Source: Ephemerocybe angulata (lineage: Eukaryota; Basidiomycota; Agaricomycetes; Agaricales; Psathyrellaceae). From it: a stretch of DNA of 46,984 bases. The stretch lies in assembly GCA_013368325.1 (NCBI GenBank), contig JAACJK010000241.1, positions 1-46,984 on the forward strand, given 5' to 3'. Numbering within the stretch: the first letter of the stretch is position 1; each line of letters opens with the position of its first letter. Shown piece by piece: positions 8,498 through 18,800 of the stretch. The notes under the pieces are model-generated. The model saw only the letters and a program-made list of their open reading frames with translations. It ran no database searches and was not told the origin of the DNA. A program made the position numbers and the translations under genes.

Positions 8498-9531
8498 GCG
8501 TCATTCCATGAATCCTGGCGTTCCCCGACCGCGTCGCCCTTGGCTCGTCGTCAACAGAGCTCGGGGATGTGAAGATATGCTTGAAACCCTGCGGTCCGCG
8601 TCAGAAATGTCTTTCATGTAGCGCATCTGCAGCGCACCTTGACTAGCAGTTCGTTTCTAAACAGTCCACTCCACGCGTTGTCGGGGTCGAAGGTCTCATT
8701 TTTGTACACAAACAGAGGCCAATGAGCACCACTAACAGCTATATCTTTGTTTCGCAGCTGGACCTTTACCCTTAACCCGGCTTGAAGGTAAACTAGCGAA
8801 AGGGAAGAAAACTGAAAATGTTACAAGCTTACTCTTCATTGCTCCAATCGAGCTCCGCTGGACACAGGAGGAAGCCTGTGCAATCATGATTAAAGCCTCG
8901 GTTGACCTTGACGTTTCTAGACAAGGGTGGTTGCAAGGGTGAACCTCCAACGGGGACGATCCAGTCCAGAATTGCCCCTTTGAGGCTCTTGGTATCATCT
9001 GCCCGTCCACTGGAAGCGCCTTGTTGTATCTGAAAATTGAGTCTGTCCACCTGGTAGCCTGAGAGCGTCGGCCATAACCCACCATGCTTGCAATTGCCAT
9101 TGCTTCTTCCTCGCTCTGTGAGCTCAAAATTCTCTCCTCAAGTCCGGGTACCATGGCTAGAAGACGTTTATAAACTCTCAATTCTCGTCTTTCCCTGCGG
9201 TCTCGTCAGTTAAAGCCAACCGCTGGCAAGAATCGGCTTACTGCTGTGTCTCAGGCGGTGTCTCTTCATCGGCGTTGAGGCCCGCAGTCAGGAGTGAGTG
9301 GACATTAGCAAACGCGAAAACTGCACGGCCAAAGTGCCGTCCGTGGTGCACCAAAGGATCCGTCTGGAGATTCCTAGAGAGAGCTTTAGCGTACCGGCGG
9401 CGAATACTTTGTGGGACTTACGGTTTCTTTCTAGGGGCCTGTGTCAAAGCGTATGGTCGCTTTTGACCAACTCCGCTTTCTATTCCGATCCCATATCTAG
9501 GAGTAGCGGACACTTCGGCAGAAGTGGTCAT
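8498..9531 (-). pseudogene. DUF6698 family gene, 3' truncated by LTR insertion
   Basis: The minus strand carries a well-formed gene, exons 9531-9422, 9373-9242, 9194-9083, 9029-8833, 8770-8638 and 8588-8498, with all phases agreeing. Recognisable DUF6698 motifs are HHGRHFGR, a MVPGLEERI helix, ADDTKSLKGAILDW, a PLSRNVK...RGFNH segment, HWPLF, and GFKHIFTSPSSV followed by ATRSGNARIHGMT. The family is abundant and uncharacterised in mushrooms. In family members the protein continues for roughly 80 more residues after the GMT motif; here the frame runs into the LTR at 8497 and stops shortly after. The missing 3' exon should lie left of the retrotransposon, outside the window. Apart from the insertion the exons look intact, so the disruption may be recent. 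Confidence 0.8.
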
Positions 9532-10431
9532 TGAGTGCTAATAGTTGGCGATTGGAAGGAGAAGTGTAACAGGTTCGACTTCCCCCAAATTCTTGCAGCA
9601 TCCTGTATTTAAGGGCTTTTTTGGGGATTGACAATCCGCGAGTCAGAACCAGAGTTCAGCTCATTCTGCCAGAACGGCATAATTGTGATCCTAGGACGTC
9701 TAATGAGGTGCTGGTGCGAGTCTGGATGCGAATCAGTTTTGTCAAGGACTCAAGAAACGTCCAGATGGAGGAGTTGCGAGTCAGCGGCGCCGCCTGAAGT
9801 TTAACTTCCTGGCACCGGTAAGGGCTTCCTTCCACCAAGTTTGTGCTGACTCGGCCGGAGTTCGAAGCTCTGCCCGCACGAGGGTGGACCGTCAATTGAG
9901 CACGGTACACATCCGATGATGGGGTGGGGAACTTTGCTCGTCCGGACTGAACCCAGATTCCATGTTGCCTACGGAGTCGTTCAGGAAGGCGGCCCCGAGC
10001 CAAGGGCAGATTCCTAAAAGTTGATTGGTTGGGATATGTTTGCTTATCGTAGCTGCGACTCCGCGCCACCGAATTTCATTTTTATCGGTTCGCTACGGTT
10101 GGCGCGTTCGTCCTTGAGCACTCTTTCACGCATACCCTCTGACCACTGGGCCATCCAGCCCTTGAAATGCACTGTAGAAAGTGAGAGGGCATTGTCATAA
10201 GCACGAGACGGTGGTCAACTTTGGGGTATTGAAGGTGAGCTTGGTTGGAGAACCTAGGCAAATTGTTGTAAGAAAATTGGGTCTGAGCTGGGGATCCAGC
10301 TCAACTTGTGAAGGCGGCTACTGATTACTTGAGTTCATAAAAGGGCCAGCCTCCATGACGAACCCGGCAGGTGCGCAATTGAAGAGATTATAAACCAATT
10401 CGAGCTCTTGTTTACCAAGTGGGTTGATATG
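9532..10431. other. intergenic, no supported gene
   Basis: This should include the promoter of the DUF6698 gene and the 3' end of the gene ending at 10432. A 137-codon minus-strand frame (9656-10069) has no recognisable features and no splice support. I see no RNA gene or clear repeat. Confidence 0.5.
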
Positions 10432-11469
10432 TCAGAGAGTCGGTGAAGGCAAAGGCGGCGGCAAGTGTGCCGGAGGCGAGAAGGAATAATGAGCCGGAGG
10501 TAAGCGAGTTGATTCCTTGGGTGGTGGGGAGGGCGAAGGTCGTGCATGCGCAGTCAGGACTGGAGGTATTACTTGGCGTGGGGGAGGGGAATGAGCTGGA
10601 GGCAGGGGCGGAGTCGAGCTTATAAGTGGAGACAAAGGGCGCTGAATAGGAGCTGAAGGTAGAGAGGTTGACTCCTCGGGGGCTAGGTGGGGCAACAAAA
10701 GCGATGCTGGCGATGTTGATAGTTGGCGTAGAAGTTGTTGAGATGACGAGGGCGGCGTTGGCATATTGAAATGCATGTTTAGAGGTGTGCTGCGCGCCGG
10801 CGGGCCACTGCTATCGGCTGAGGTGGGAGGTGTCGCTCGTGCAATCAGCGGATGGAGGAAGGGTGTAGTTGTGGAGGGGCCGGGCTCGAAGCTGCAAGAC
10901 CAATCCCGGGAATCATGGGGCCACGAACGTTTTGGGGCTCGCCTTTCGGTTTCCTCGTCCTCAGGAGGTGCCGTGCGCTTGTGGGGTTTTGTGAAGTTAA
11001 ACCACGAAGGCGCCCAAACAAACTCGCCAACTGGAAGGATTGGTTGAGCCATTGATATGACTGTCAGAAGAACATCCGAGCAGGTCGAACTGCCAAATGC
11101 CACAGACAATAAGCCTGCAAATAGTGCTTCCTCCAGAACAAGCATCGCAAGCGGGCGTGTGCTCCCCCAAGCATGCTTCATCTATCATCAAGAAGAGTGA
11201 GCGGTAGTAATGATCTATTAGCTTTGCAAGCCCACCTTAAGCATATTCTCCCGAGACCACTTTCGACTAGAAATAGGGAAGCGGGACAGCAGGAAGATTG
11301 GGCTCCCTAGAAATCCTGCCTCGAAACACAAGTTTGCACCTTTTAGATTCGGCCCGTCGTCAACGATTCTCTTCATAAGCCTGCACTGCTCGGAGTAGGT
11401 CATGGACGGCCTGTGTAAGGGGTGTTGGTTGACATTCTGTGGCAGATGCAGATTGGAAGAGGCTGACAT
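10432..11469 (-). CDS. two-exon gene, 327-residue Pro/Ser-rich protein, unknown function
   Basis: The ATG is at 11469. Exon 1 is 11469-11236 and exon 2 is 11181-10432, with a 54-nt intron (donor GTGGGC, acceptor TAG) and matching phase 0. The N-terminal 140 residues look globular and partly hydrophobic (GFLGSPIFLLS; LEEALFAGLLSVAFG). A short basic segment follows (KPHKRT, then ERRAPKRSW), and the C-terminal 180 residues are low-complexity Pro/Ser/Leu. I do not recognise the family. A longer model that joins exons further 5' (11566-12087) fails on phase, so I treat this as a separate gene. Confidence 0.5.
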
Positions 11470-11565
11470 ACGAGGAAGTGCTTAGATCTTGAGAGCAGAA
11501 GGTACCGAGAATGTTTGAGGCGGTTCTGAGTGTAATCGGCTCCTGTCCTGCTACGTGAGGCTAGA

Positions 11566-12660
11566 TTAAACAGAAGGGTCGAAACGACATACCTCAGCCC
11601 CTACCGGGTCGCATAGACAGCGCAGATACATTGCACAGGTGCAAATATTGGAGAATATGCTAGAGATTGCAAGGTTGTCCTCTGCTACTATGGAGTTCTT
11701 CACGAGGGTAGCAAGCGCGTCGGAGGAGTGTGGTCTACGGCGCTCTTGTGGGGGCTCTGTTCTAGCCATCAAGTCCCCTAATTCGGTAACGAGCTGGGTC
11801 CAATCGTACAGGGGACAGTACTCCTGTGCTTCGCCCAATGGTCCTCGTCCCATTGGGATTGCCAGGGGAAGTTTGCCTACTTGAACAAGGAAGAAGTCTA
11901 AGACCTGGTATGCTGAAACAAGCAGAGCAAGGAGGTCGAAGTCGGCTGGTCGGGGCCTCGATATCTTTTCTGTTCCTGAGTTGGATGAGTCACAGCGAGA
12001 GATATAGCGGATGCATTCAGCGAGCTGGTAGAAGTCAAAGTTTCCGACTGCCATCGCTCGCTCTGTTGCTTCAAGCCGTGCGGCCAAGTTCTAAGGACCC
12101 CTCCGTGTCATATGGGGGGACGACACTGCCAGTTTTAGTTCCACTCACAATGACGGGATCTTCTGAGTCCCCTACTAGATTCACCAATGAGCCTTGTACG
12201 TGGGGTAGGGTTGAACGGAAAGAGTATCGAGAAAGCCACGTCTGATCGCGGTTGCTGCAGGTTTCCGACATGCAAGAAAGCCACTTGGTGACAGGCGGTG
12301 CTCGTCCTGACAAAGACTTTGTTGCCTCCTGTTCAGACGGCAATGGCGTGAGCGATAGAATGCTAATGAGTAAGTAAACTCGAGGCGGCCTGACTTGAAG
12401 GAGTTGTAAGTATAGTTGTGGAAGTTGGGTCAACCACGAACCAGGTCACCTGGCGGATTACAAATCCCGGACGTAGCCGCCAGGGGTGGCTGCCGCCCTG
12501 CAAGGCTGCAAGCCAACTTGGCATCTTCAATTGTGATGGGCCGACTCCGAGAAGAAGGCAGAGCTCCATAAACTGTATCTCATGTATTTGAATAGGCTTG
12601 CCACAGCTCCGGCTGGGTGATTTTGTCTTCGGGCGTGACGAATTTGGAAGCAAGTCGGAG
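11566..12660 (-). pseudogene. damaged multi-exon gene, unknown function
   Basis: Several minus-strand segments look coding but cannot all be joined. Around 12650-12450 a frame with KFVTPEDKITQPELW and then VYGALPSSRSRPITIEDAK is broken by a TGA between the two parts (12580-12590). A following segment reads HQVAFLHVGNLQQPRSDVAF and then changes frame. The segment 12079-11566 is open and clearly protein-like (FDFYQLAECIRYISRC; PADFDLLALLVSAYQVLDFF). Frame changes near 12210 and the stop suggest a decayed gene, but an unusual intron arrangement is not excluded. No family was recognised. Confidence 0.4.
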
Positions 12661-13381
12661 TCCTATTATGGGCGGAGGCCGATGCTATTTTCAATTTGGC
12701 CTGGACTATGGGAGGGTGGTATTTGCGCGCTATGGGCGGTACGCTGATATTTTGTTGATGGAGTGAGCCTCAGTCAAAAGAAGTGAGAGACTAACTTGAC
12801 TGCTTAAGCTTAAGTCTTAATGGATACCACAACTTGGGGACAAGTACGCATATCAATCTTACCGGGAAACATCGCTTCTGCGCCAAGGTGCCAACTGCCA
12901 ATGTTGGTGAGTAGTTACTATGAAAGTAATAAGCCACTGAATACCCAGTTTGTATTCGCCAATCAAGTGGGGGTCTTCTGTCACGATGGAATGGTTGTGG
13001 CGACCTTAAAGTCGAGCCAAACGAAGGTGGTGGAGGTCTAGTCCCTCGCCGTACTCCGTTCGCTGTCAAGGGACATGACCTGACCTCGACGGTGTTATCT
13101 AGACCACCCGTAGAATGCGAAGAATGGTGCCCAAGAATGCCCCGCGGGGAGGTGATGGTGGGGGCGGCAGGAGGTAAGGTATTAGGCGAGAGTGGGAGTG
13201 CAATATCGGACGGAAACGCCAGGGAAAGTGCTCATTCACTGACGGAGAGCAGGCATACGTCGTTTAACGAGACTGTCGGTCTCAGGCTGGAGGTGATTCG
13301 CTGGGTTAGTACAATTCATCTGGCATCTGGCTGGTTCCTGGAGAGATACAAGTAAGTAATCGAGGAAAGAGAGGGTATCTT
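12661..13381. other. intergenic, no supported gene
   Basis: Short open frames on both strands (for example 12820-13041 plus and 13092-13355 plus) have no motif or splice support. Nothing else was recognised. Confidence 0.45.
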
Positions 13382-14348
13382 CCCATGAATTGTGGAGTCG
13401 GTGCCCCTTGCTCAAGCCTTGCTTGATGAGAGCAAAGTTGGGAAACACGATCTCAGTCAACTTGACGGTAATATCGTCTTCGTTGGAAGCGCTGTACTGG
13501 GCGGCGGATGGTCGAATACAGGCAGGAGGAATGGAAAAGTATTGCCAAATGAACTCATGGGCCTTCCCCACTCTGGATGCAAACCCAGCAATTCACAATC
13601 CTAATTTCTGGGTTAGTTCGCGAACGGAGAGAGGGCGTGTACAACACTTACCTCATCCGAAATCTTTCTGAACAAGTCAAGGACCTTCAATGGATTCAAG
13701 TCTTCGTGAAGAGCCTTGTTGATGTACAACCCGAGTTCCTTACGCGCCTCTACAGCTGGTGCAAAGGACCTTTTACACTTTTCCAACTCGTCCGCGGTTT
13801 TCTTCGCCCTGAAATTGTCGTGGATGATCTTGAGGACACCTCCCATTTCGACGGCACCGTTGGTAGCGGAATGGTATGCCAGTGGGCAGTAGACTACTTT
13901 ACACGCCATGGTGTTCACGGCCTTGAAGAAAGACTGTCGCTGCATGTTTTCGAGGTTGGGCTTCCAGAAGCGCTTCAGGTAGGATCGGCGCAGCTCTACA
14001 TGAATATTATCAATGTATCTTGCAGATGGTTTGGAGGATTCCGACAGCATGTTTGAAGTAGCCGATGTGGAATACGGGGACGCATGGTTTGATGTAGGGA
14101 TAGTGGCCGACGGAGTTACTGAGGACTGTCCACAGGTTTCGCAGAACGCCCTTTTGTCGGTGGTACCCTAAGTCGACCGGTTTGAAAAGGCTATGATAGA
14201 CAGTAGTATAGCGACGCACCAGTATCCAATGGAAAACACCGTTCTTCACTGGCAGCCTATCTGTCGGCGCGTACAAATCTCGATGAGTGCCTTCAAACTC
14301 GGATAATTTGACGGTACCTTGCGCATTCAGCAAGCTGAACTGTAGCAT
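13382..14348 (-). pseudogene. rpc1: RNA polymerase III largest subunit, N-terminal fragment, decayed
   Basis: The minus strand carries the N-terminal third of RPC160/RPC1 (yeast RPO31), the catalytic subunit of Pol III. Matches in order: LQFSLLNAQGTVKLSEFE, RDLYAPTDR, a CETCG zinc motif that appears only in a shifted frame (14125-14145), VGHYPYIK, VFHIGYFKHA, NLENMQRQ, SATNGAV and KIIHDNFR, LNPLKVLDLFRKISDE, a GT-AG intron leading to DCELLGLHPE, IPPACIRPSAAQ, SNEDDITVKLTEIVF, then KGAPTPQFM in yet another frame (13382-13410). Frame changes occur near 14150, 14045, 13580 and 13405. The catalytic NADFDGD region is absent, as are about two thirds of the gene. It therefore cannot make an active polymerase and must be a duplicated fragment of the functional gene elsewhere. 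It lies head-to-head with the SCL1 relic at 14592. Confidence 0.85.
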
Positions 14349-14591
14349 TTTTCTGGTAGAATATATGAGAGATGGCCTCCGCCTATATGTCTGTGTCGCG
14401 ACTTACATGACTTTTGGTGCCTGGTGAGCTGAGACGGCATCCTTCATCCTTCATGGCGGACGGCGGATGACTCGGAATCACGATGCTGCGTTTCGGAGGA
14501 GCCAATCCTGCCCTGAGTCGGGCCGGCCAAAGCGTGTGCCGCATGACGGGGGATGGGCTGGGGACTTGTGAGCAATCCTAATGCTGCCATG
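14349..14591. promoter_or_regulatory. former bidirectional promoter between rpc1 and scl1 relics
   Basis: Only 243 bases separate the start codon remnant of the Pol III subunit (minus) from that of the proteasome subunit (plus). In a functional copy this would be a shared divergent promoter. No TATA box is obvious. Confidence 0.35.
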
Positions 14592-15522
14592 ATGTCCAGG
14601 ACACTTCATACAACAGATACCTCAACGTTTTCTCGCCAGGGGGTCGCCTCTACCAGGTCTGTGAGTACAGCCGAAAATACAGCCCCTTCTTGGCTTACAG
14701 TAGACACAGAGTACACCGGCTCTGCTCTGGGAGGAAAGGACACCTCTGTCGTGATCACCCAGAAGAAGATAAGCATCTCAACGCGTCTACTTATCACCCA
14801 TCTATTCAACATTAACCCCTCAATTGCTTGCCTCATGACTGGTCTGATAGGTATGCCGCAGCCTTATCTTATTCCAATCTGGATATAGCTCATCCTCCTC
14901 GAGCAAGGGCGCAGGTAGCTGGTGCAAGATCAGAAGCTGCCCACAGCCCTGGCCGCCTGGCGCTGCGCCTCGCCAACATCAACCAGGCATACACTCAGAG
15001 GGCTGCGATGAGTCCGTTGGGAATTGGTGCGTTCTATATTCCTTGCCTGCCAATCTCGCTTGTCAAGCTAACGTTCTAAAAGCCATGATCCTCATTGGCA
15101 TCGACCCGTAATTCGGCCCTCAAATCTTCAAGCTCGACTCCACAGGATACTTCATAGGATTCCACACAACGGACGCGGGTCAGAAACAGCAGGAGGCGAT
15201 GGACCACCTGGAGAGAAGCAGAAAAGGCTGGATGGCGGGAAAGGTGCGGAGAATGCGGTGTTGGCAGGAAAGACTCGTTCTCGAGCGGGACTCATCGAGG
15301 TAAGCATTCGAGCGCGTTACAACGCTGGGTATGACACTCAGACATTCACGGATAGCTTGCCATCGAGGTCTTGTCGACAGTTCACGCTACCGACTACAAG
15401 CCCGGCGAAATCGAGATTTACATTGTCTCCAACAGTGAGGAGGAGGATCCCGAGACCAGGGGAAGCTGGAGAGTGACGGCGAGGCGGAAGTCGAGAAGCA
15501 TTTGCTAGCGTACGCTGATTAG
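14592..15522 (+). pseudogene. scl1: 20S proteasome alpha-1 subunit (SCL1/PSMA6), decayed
   Basis: The sequence follows the alpha-type 6 subunit from start to stop. It opens with ATG TCC AGG, then after a one-base loss SYNRYLNVFSPGGRLYQ, the conserved N-terminal proteasome segment. Next come a GGKDTSVVITQKK strand, THLFNINPSIACLMTGL, ARAQVAGARSEAA, RLANINQAYTQRAAM followed by PLGI, an intron, then AMILIGIDP interrupted by TAA, FGPQIFKLDSTGYFIGFHTT, GQKQQEAM, and the end HATDYKPGEIEIYIVS. After another frame change it finishes with EVEKHLLAYAD and stop (15520-15522). Introns are still present, so this is a duplicated genomic copy and not a retrocopy. Several indels and a stop codon make it non-functional. 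Confidence 0.85.
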
Positions 15523-15803
15523 TGAGTGTAGAATAAGTGACTGCGTATTAATAAATGGCCCATCTCGCTTTCGCTTGCTCTCTACCGAAGCACCTCCGCT
15601 CTGCGTATAACTATCAGATCCTGTTCCATAGCCTAGTCAGAGGTGAACGCACCATAATCGATCTCAGCATCCTCCGGTACATGTCCATGGTAGTTCCAGT
15701 AATGAGGGGGAACCTCCCAGCAGGGTCTGACTGATCTCAGAGCCAAAAATAAGACAATTGACAAGTAGAATATACGGCGCAGATACATGTTTGAATATTG
15801 TAT
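15523..15803. other. short intergenic stretch
   Basis: Between the SCL1 relic and the convergent gene ending at 15804 there is no supported gene; this is expected 3' flanking sequence for both. Confidence 0.5.
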
Positions 15804-18800
15804 TCAAGCCAGCAACGCCTTCTTGCCTAGAGCCCGATGAAACTTACACAATGAATGTTCAAGAACGATAACGTCGAAGCCCATCTCCGCCTGCTCGCTC
15901 TCAGAGAACTTCGACACACAGAAGTCGTTGACTTCTTCTAGTGCACACGCCACCGCTGCAATCTTCTCCTCCTTCCTCCCCGAAAGAGGCTTCACCAATA
16001 GGCCCAAGTCCACCAATCCCAATATGCCCCCGCTGTTGAGCTCAACCATAACCGCAGCCATCTCCTGAACGCTAGGCATGTCACAAACGCCTGCATATGC
16101 CAAGTCGCCGACCAAAGCAAAGCTTCCAAGTTTTCCCAACTGCGGAAAGATAATCTCCTTGTCCAACCTTGGGCTAAAGAACTGGAGCATACGCTCGAAG
16201 GTTGGGCGGGGCTCGGCGGAGACAAACCCTTCCCAGTTCCGCTCAGAGAGAGAGGTCCAATGCGTGCGAGCGTGGTCGACCTTTCGATCCCGATTGGGCT
16301 GACCGTACGGTTTGACGCTGCAGAAGTACTGGTCAGTCTTCAACTTGATAGTGTTACTCGGATCGGTGATGACAGCTTGGACAGTCTCGATGAAGTCGTC
16401 CCATGACTCGAAGAGGATCTTCTGATCTTCGAAAAACCTGGTGCGATGGGTAACGCCGCACCAGACAATGGCACTGAAGATACCAGGAAGAGTGCGGATG
16501 GTAGCAGAGGTATATGGACCGGTGGGAGAAAGAGATCTCAACCGAGCGGGAGCCTTCTCTCGGATCGGGAGGTAGTACCCAGGTTCTATACGCAGGAGCC
16601 GGCCGAACTTGTCATGGGTAGGGGAGAGGGGGTTCCTGACGTACTCCAAAGACATCCTCCACATGTAGGAGTACTTGGCCCAGGCAGCGCCGGCATGCCC
16701 ATGGGCCAGCTCCACGTCGTCCAGCGCTAGTGTGCCGTTGTAAAGGTTACAGTACTGGAGATAGAGGGAGTTCTCGGTTGAGGATTCGAGGGATATAGGG
16801 TGGGTTGCAAGCTCGGTACGGAAGTCGGAAGACATGGACACATTCTGGGCGGTATGGGGGCAGTTTCCTGAGACGATGTACTTGGACTTGAAGAACCGCA
16901 CCATCTTCCAGACATAGTCCATGGTCAAAATCTTGTCGCCCAATTCCTCCCGCAGAGCCGAGACAAACCAAGCCAGCTTGCGGTTGTGGTCACGAGAATA
17001 GTGGAGCCAATCCGCCACGATATGAGAGACTGACTCGCAGATAGCGTTGTCCAAATCGGCGCCTACCAGGATCTGCCTGGCTTTGCTGTTGACGAAGTCG
17101 ACCTGGATGTTATCGCTAGCGCTGGTGAACATGAACGCCGAAGAGTTAAACGTGAAAGCTGGGCTGCGGGTGTGATAGAGATGGTGGAGTCGGTCGACTA
17201 ACTTGCTGAGCCAATCCCCCTTCTCCGACAGCTTCATAGACTTCTTCGATAGAACTTCTCTCGTCAATTGGGGTAGCTCGACGTCAAGCCATTCCCAAAC
17301 TCGAGTCCGGGCATCGAGGATAAGCTGCCTATTGAACCGTCCCATCTGCTGCTGGTGGTCAAGGTAAACCTGGAGTGTGTCGATGCTTCGGAGGATCTCC
17401 GAGAGAGCGGCGGGTGCACCTTCGCAGTCGATGGATTCGAAGTTGAGAGCAAGGCCAGCATCTCTACTGGCGTCGGTACTGACTTCCTTCGAAGACGCAC
17501 GTAACTCTTCCTTCAGCTGCAAGAGCTCAAGCTCAAGGACTGGAGCTGTAGTTTGCTGGTTAAACGCAAACTTGTATTCGACTGAAGATTGTGATCAGTC
17601 ACTTATTCCACATCAAACATGGAGTTCTCACCTTTCGGGGCTGCAGCCTTCTCCTTCCTCGTACTCTTCTCCTTCCTCGTACTCTTCTCCTTCCTCGTAC
17701 TCTTCTCCTTCCTTGTACTCTTCTCCTTCCTCGTACTCTTCTCCTTCCTCATATTCTTCTCCTTCCTCGTACTCTTCTCCTCTGAATCCACCTCCCTGCC
17801 TTTGCCCTTTCCTGTAGATCGCGCTCGCTTGGAGCCAGGGGTTTCTAACACTTCCTGAGTTGCGGCCGTGCGCTTCTTAGCCTTTGTGCCACCTGCAAGT
17901 AGAGTACATCAGTGACGCTCACAAGAGTAATGGCTATCGCAACGTACCCAGACCCTGGACCGAATCCTGCCCACTCTCCTCCTCCGAATCCACCTCCCGA
18001 CCCTCAACCGAATCCTGCCCACTCTCCTCCTCTGAATCCACCTCCCAACCCTCGACCGAATCCTGCCCACTCTCCTCCTCTGAATCCACCTCCCTTCCCT
18101 TGCCCTTTCTTGTAGATCGCACTCGCTTGGAGCTGGGGGCTTCCAACACCCCCTGAGTTGCCGCAGTGCGCTTCTTAGCCTTTGCGTCATCTGCAAGTAT
18201 ATCAGCAACAGACGCAATGGTAATGGCTATTGCAACGCACCCTCGTTATCTCCCATCCCTCCGTGTCCAACAATACGAACCTTGTTGGATGTTCCAGCAG
18301 CGGTCGACACTTCAGCCTCCACTCCTGGCCGTCGTTAGTTCTGAATAAGTCCAAAGCAGGGCAAAGGCGTACCTAGCACCGGATTGACCGCCTTCCTAAG
18401 CTCGGGGTCTCTCATAAAACGTGACGGGATGATACCAGCGGTTTTGGTGAGGTGTTCATTCCAGGCGTTCTGCCGCACAGAGTACCATTTCCGCATCTCG
18501 TCAGGTACTGGGCCATCCACAACCGTCGGAGGCGCCTCGTTCCAGGGCGGCACTGCACGGGTCACGCCGGCTTCGTCGCGATACTCGAATGAGTCCATAA
18601 ACTTCGGGGGCTTGACCGTGTACCCTACGTCGGAGTGAATCTGGTTAACGTAGTACCGGCACATGTTGTAGAGCGCGCGGCTATGAAACTCGGCCTCTGA
18701 TTGACGGTCCATATAGAGGTGGGCGTCGCCGAAGAAGGTAGCGGGCCCGGGCTCGGATGAGGGTTTCGGAACGAAACTACACATATTATTAGTCTAGTTC

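Larger units (their letters stand above)
17632..18190 (-). repeat. tandem exon-plus-intron duplication
   Basis: Exons 18190-17948 and 17892-17632 begin with the same protein (KAKKRTAATQ, then LE(A/T)P(S/G)SKR(V/A)RST(R/G)KGKGREVDSEE). The introns preceding them also match: both start GT(A/G)CGTTGC(A/G)ATAGCC and end in TACTTGCAG. Both exons are phase 1-1, so duplication keeps the frame. Each copy then expanded a different internal repeat. Confidence 0.85.

Noticed and set aside
9656..10069. 137-codon minus-strand frame
   Set aside because: No ATG-anchored motif, no splice context, Arg/Ser-rich composition as expected of a chance frame.
11469..12087. Joining the frame 12087-11566 to the gene starting at 11469
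   Set aside because: The candidate donor after CDPVGAE is phase 0 but every usable acceptor before 11469 gives a stop or wrong phase.
18784..18791. A stop (TAA) and an ATG only a few bases apart, suggesting two genes or a bicistronic message within 15804-19992
   Set aside because: A 52-nt intron (GTATTT...GTGTAG, 18828-18777, with a CTAAT branch-like site) removes both and gives matching phase 2, so one gene is the simpler reading.
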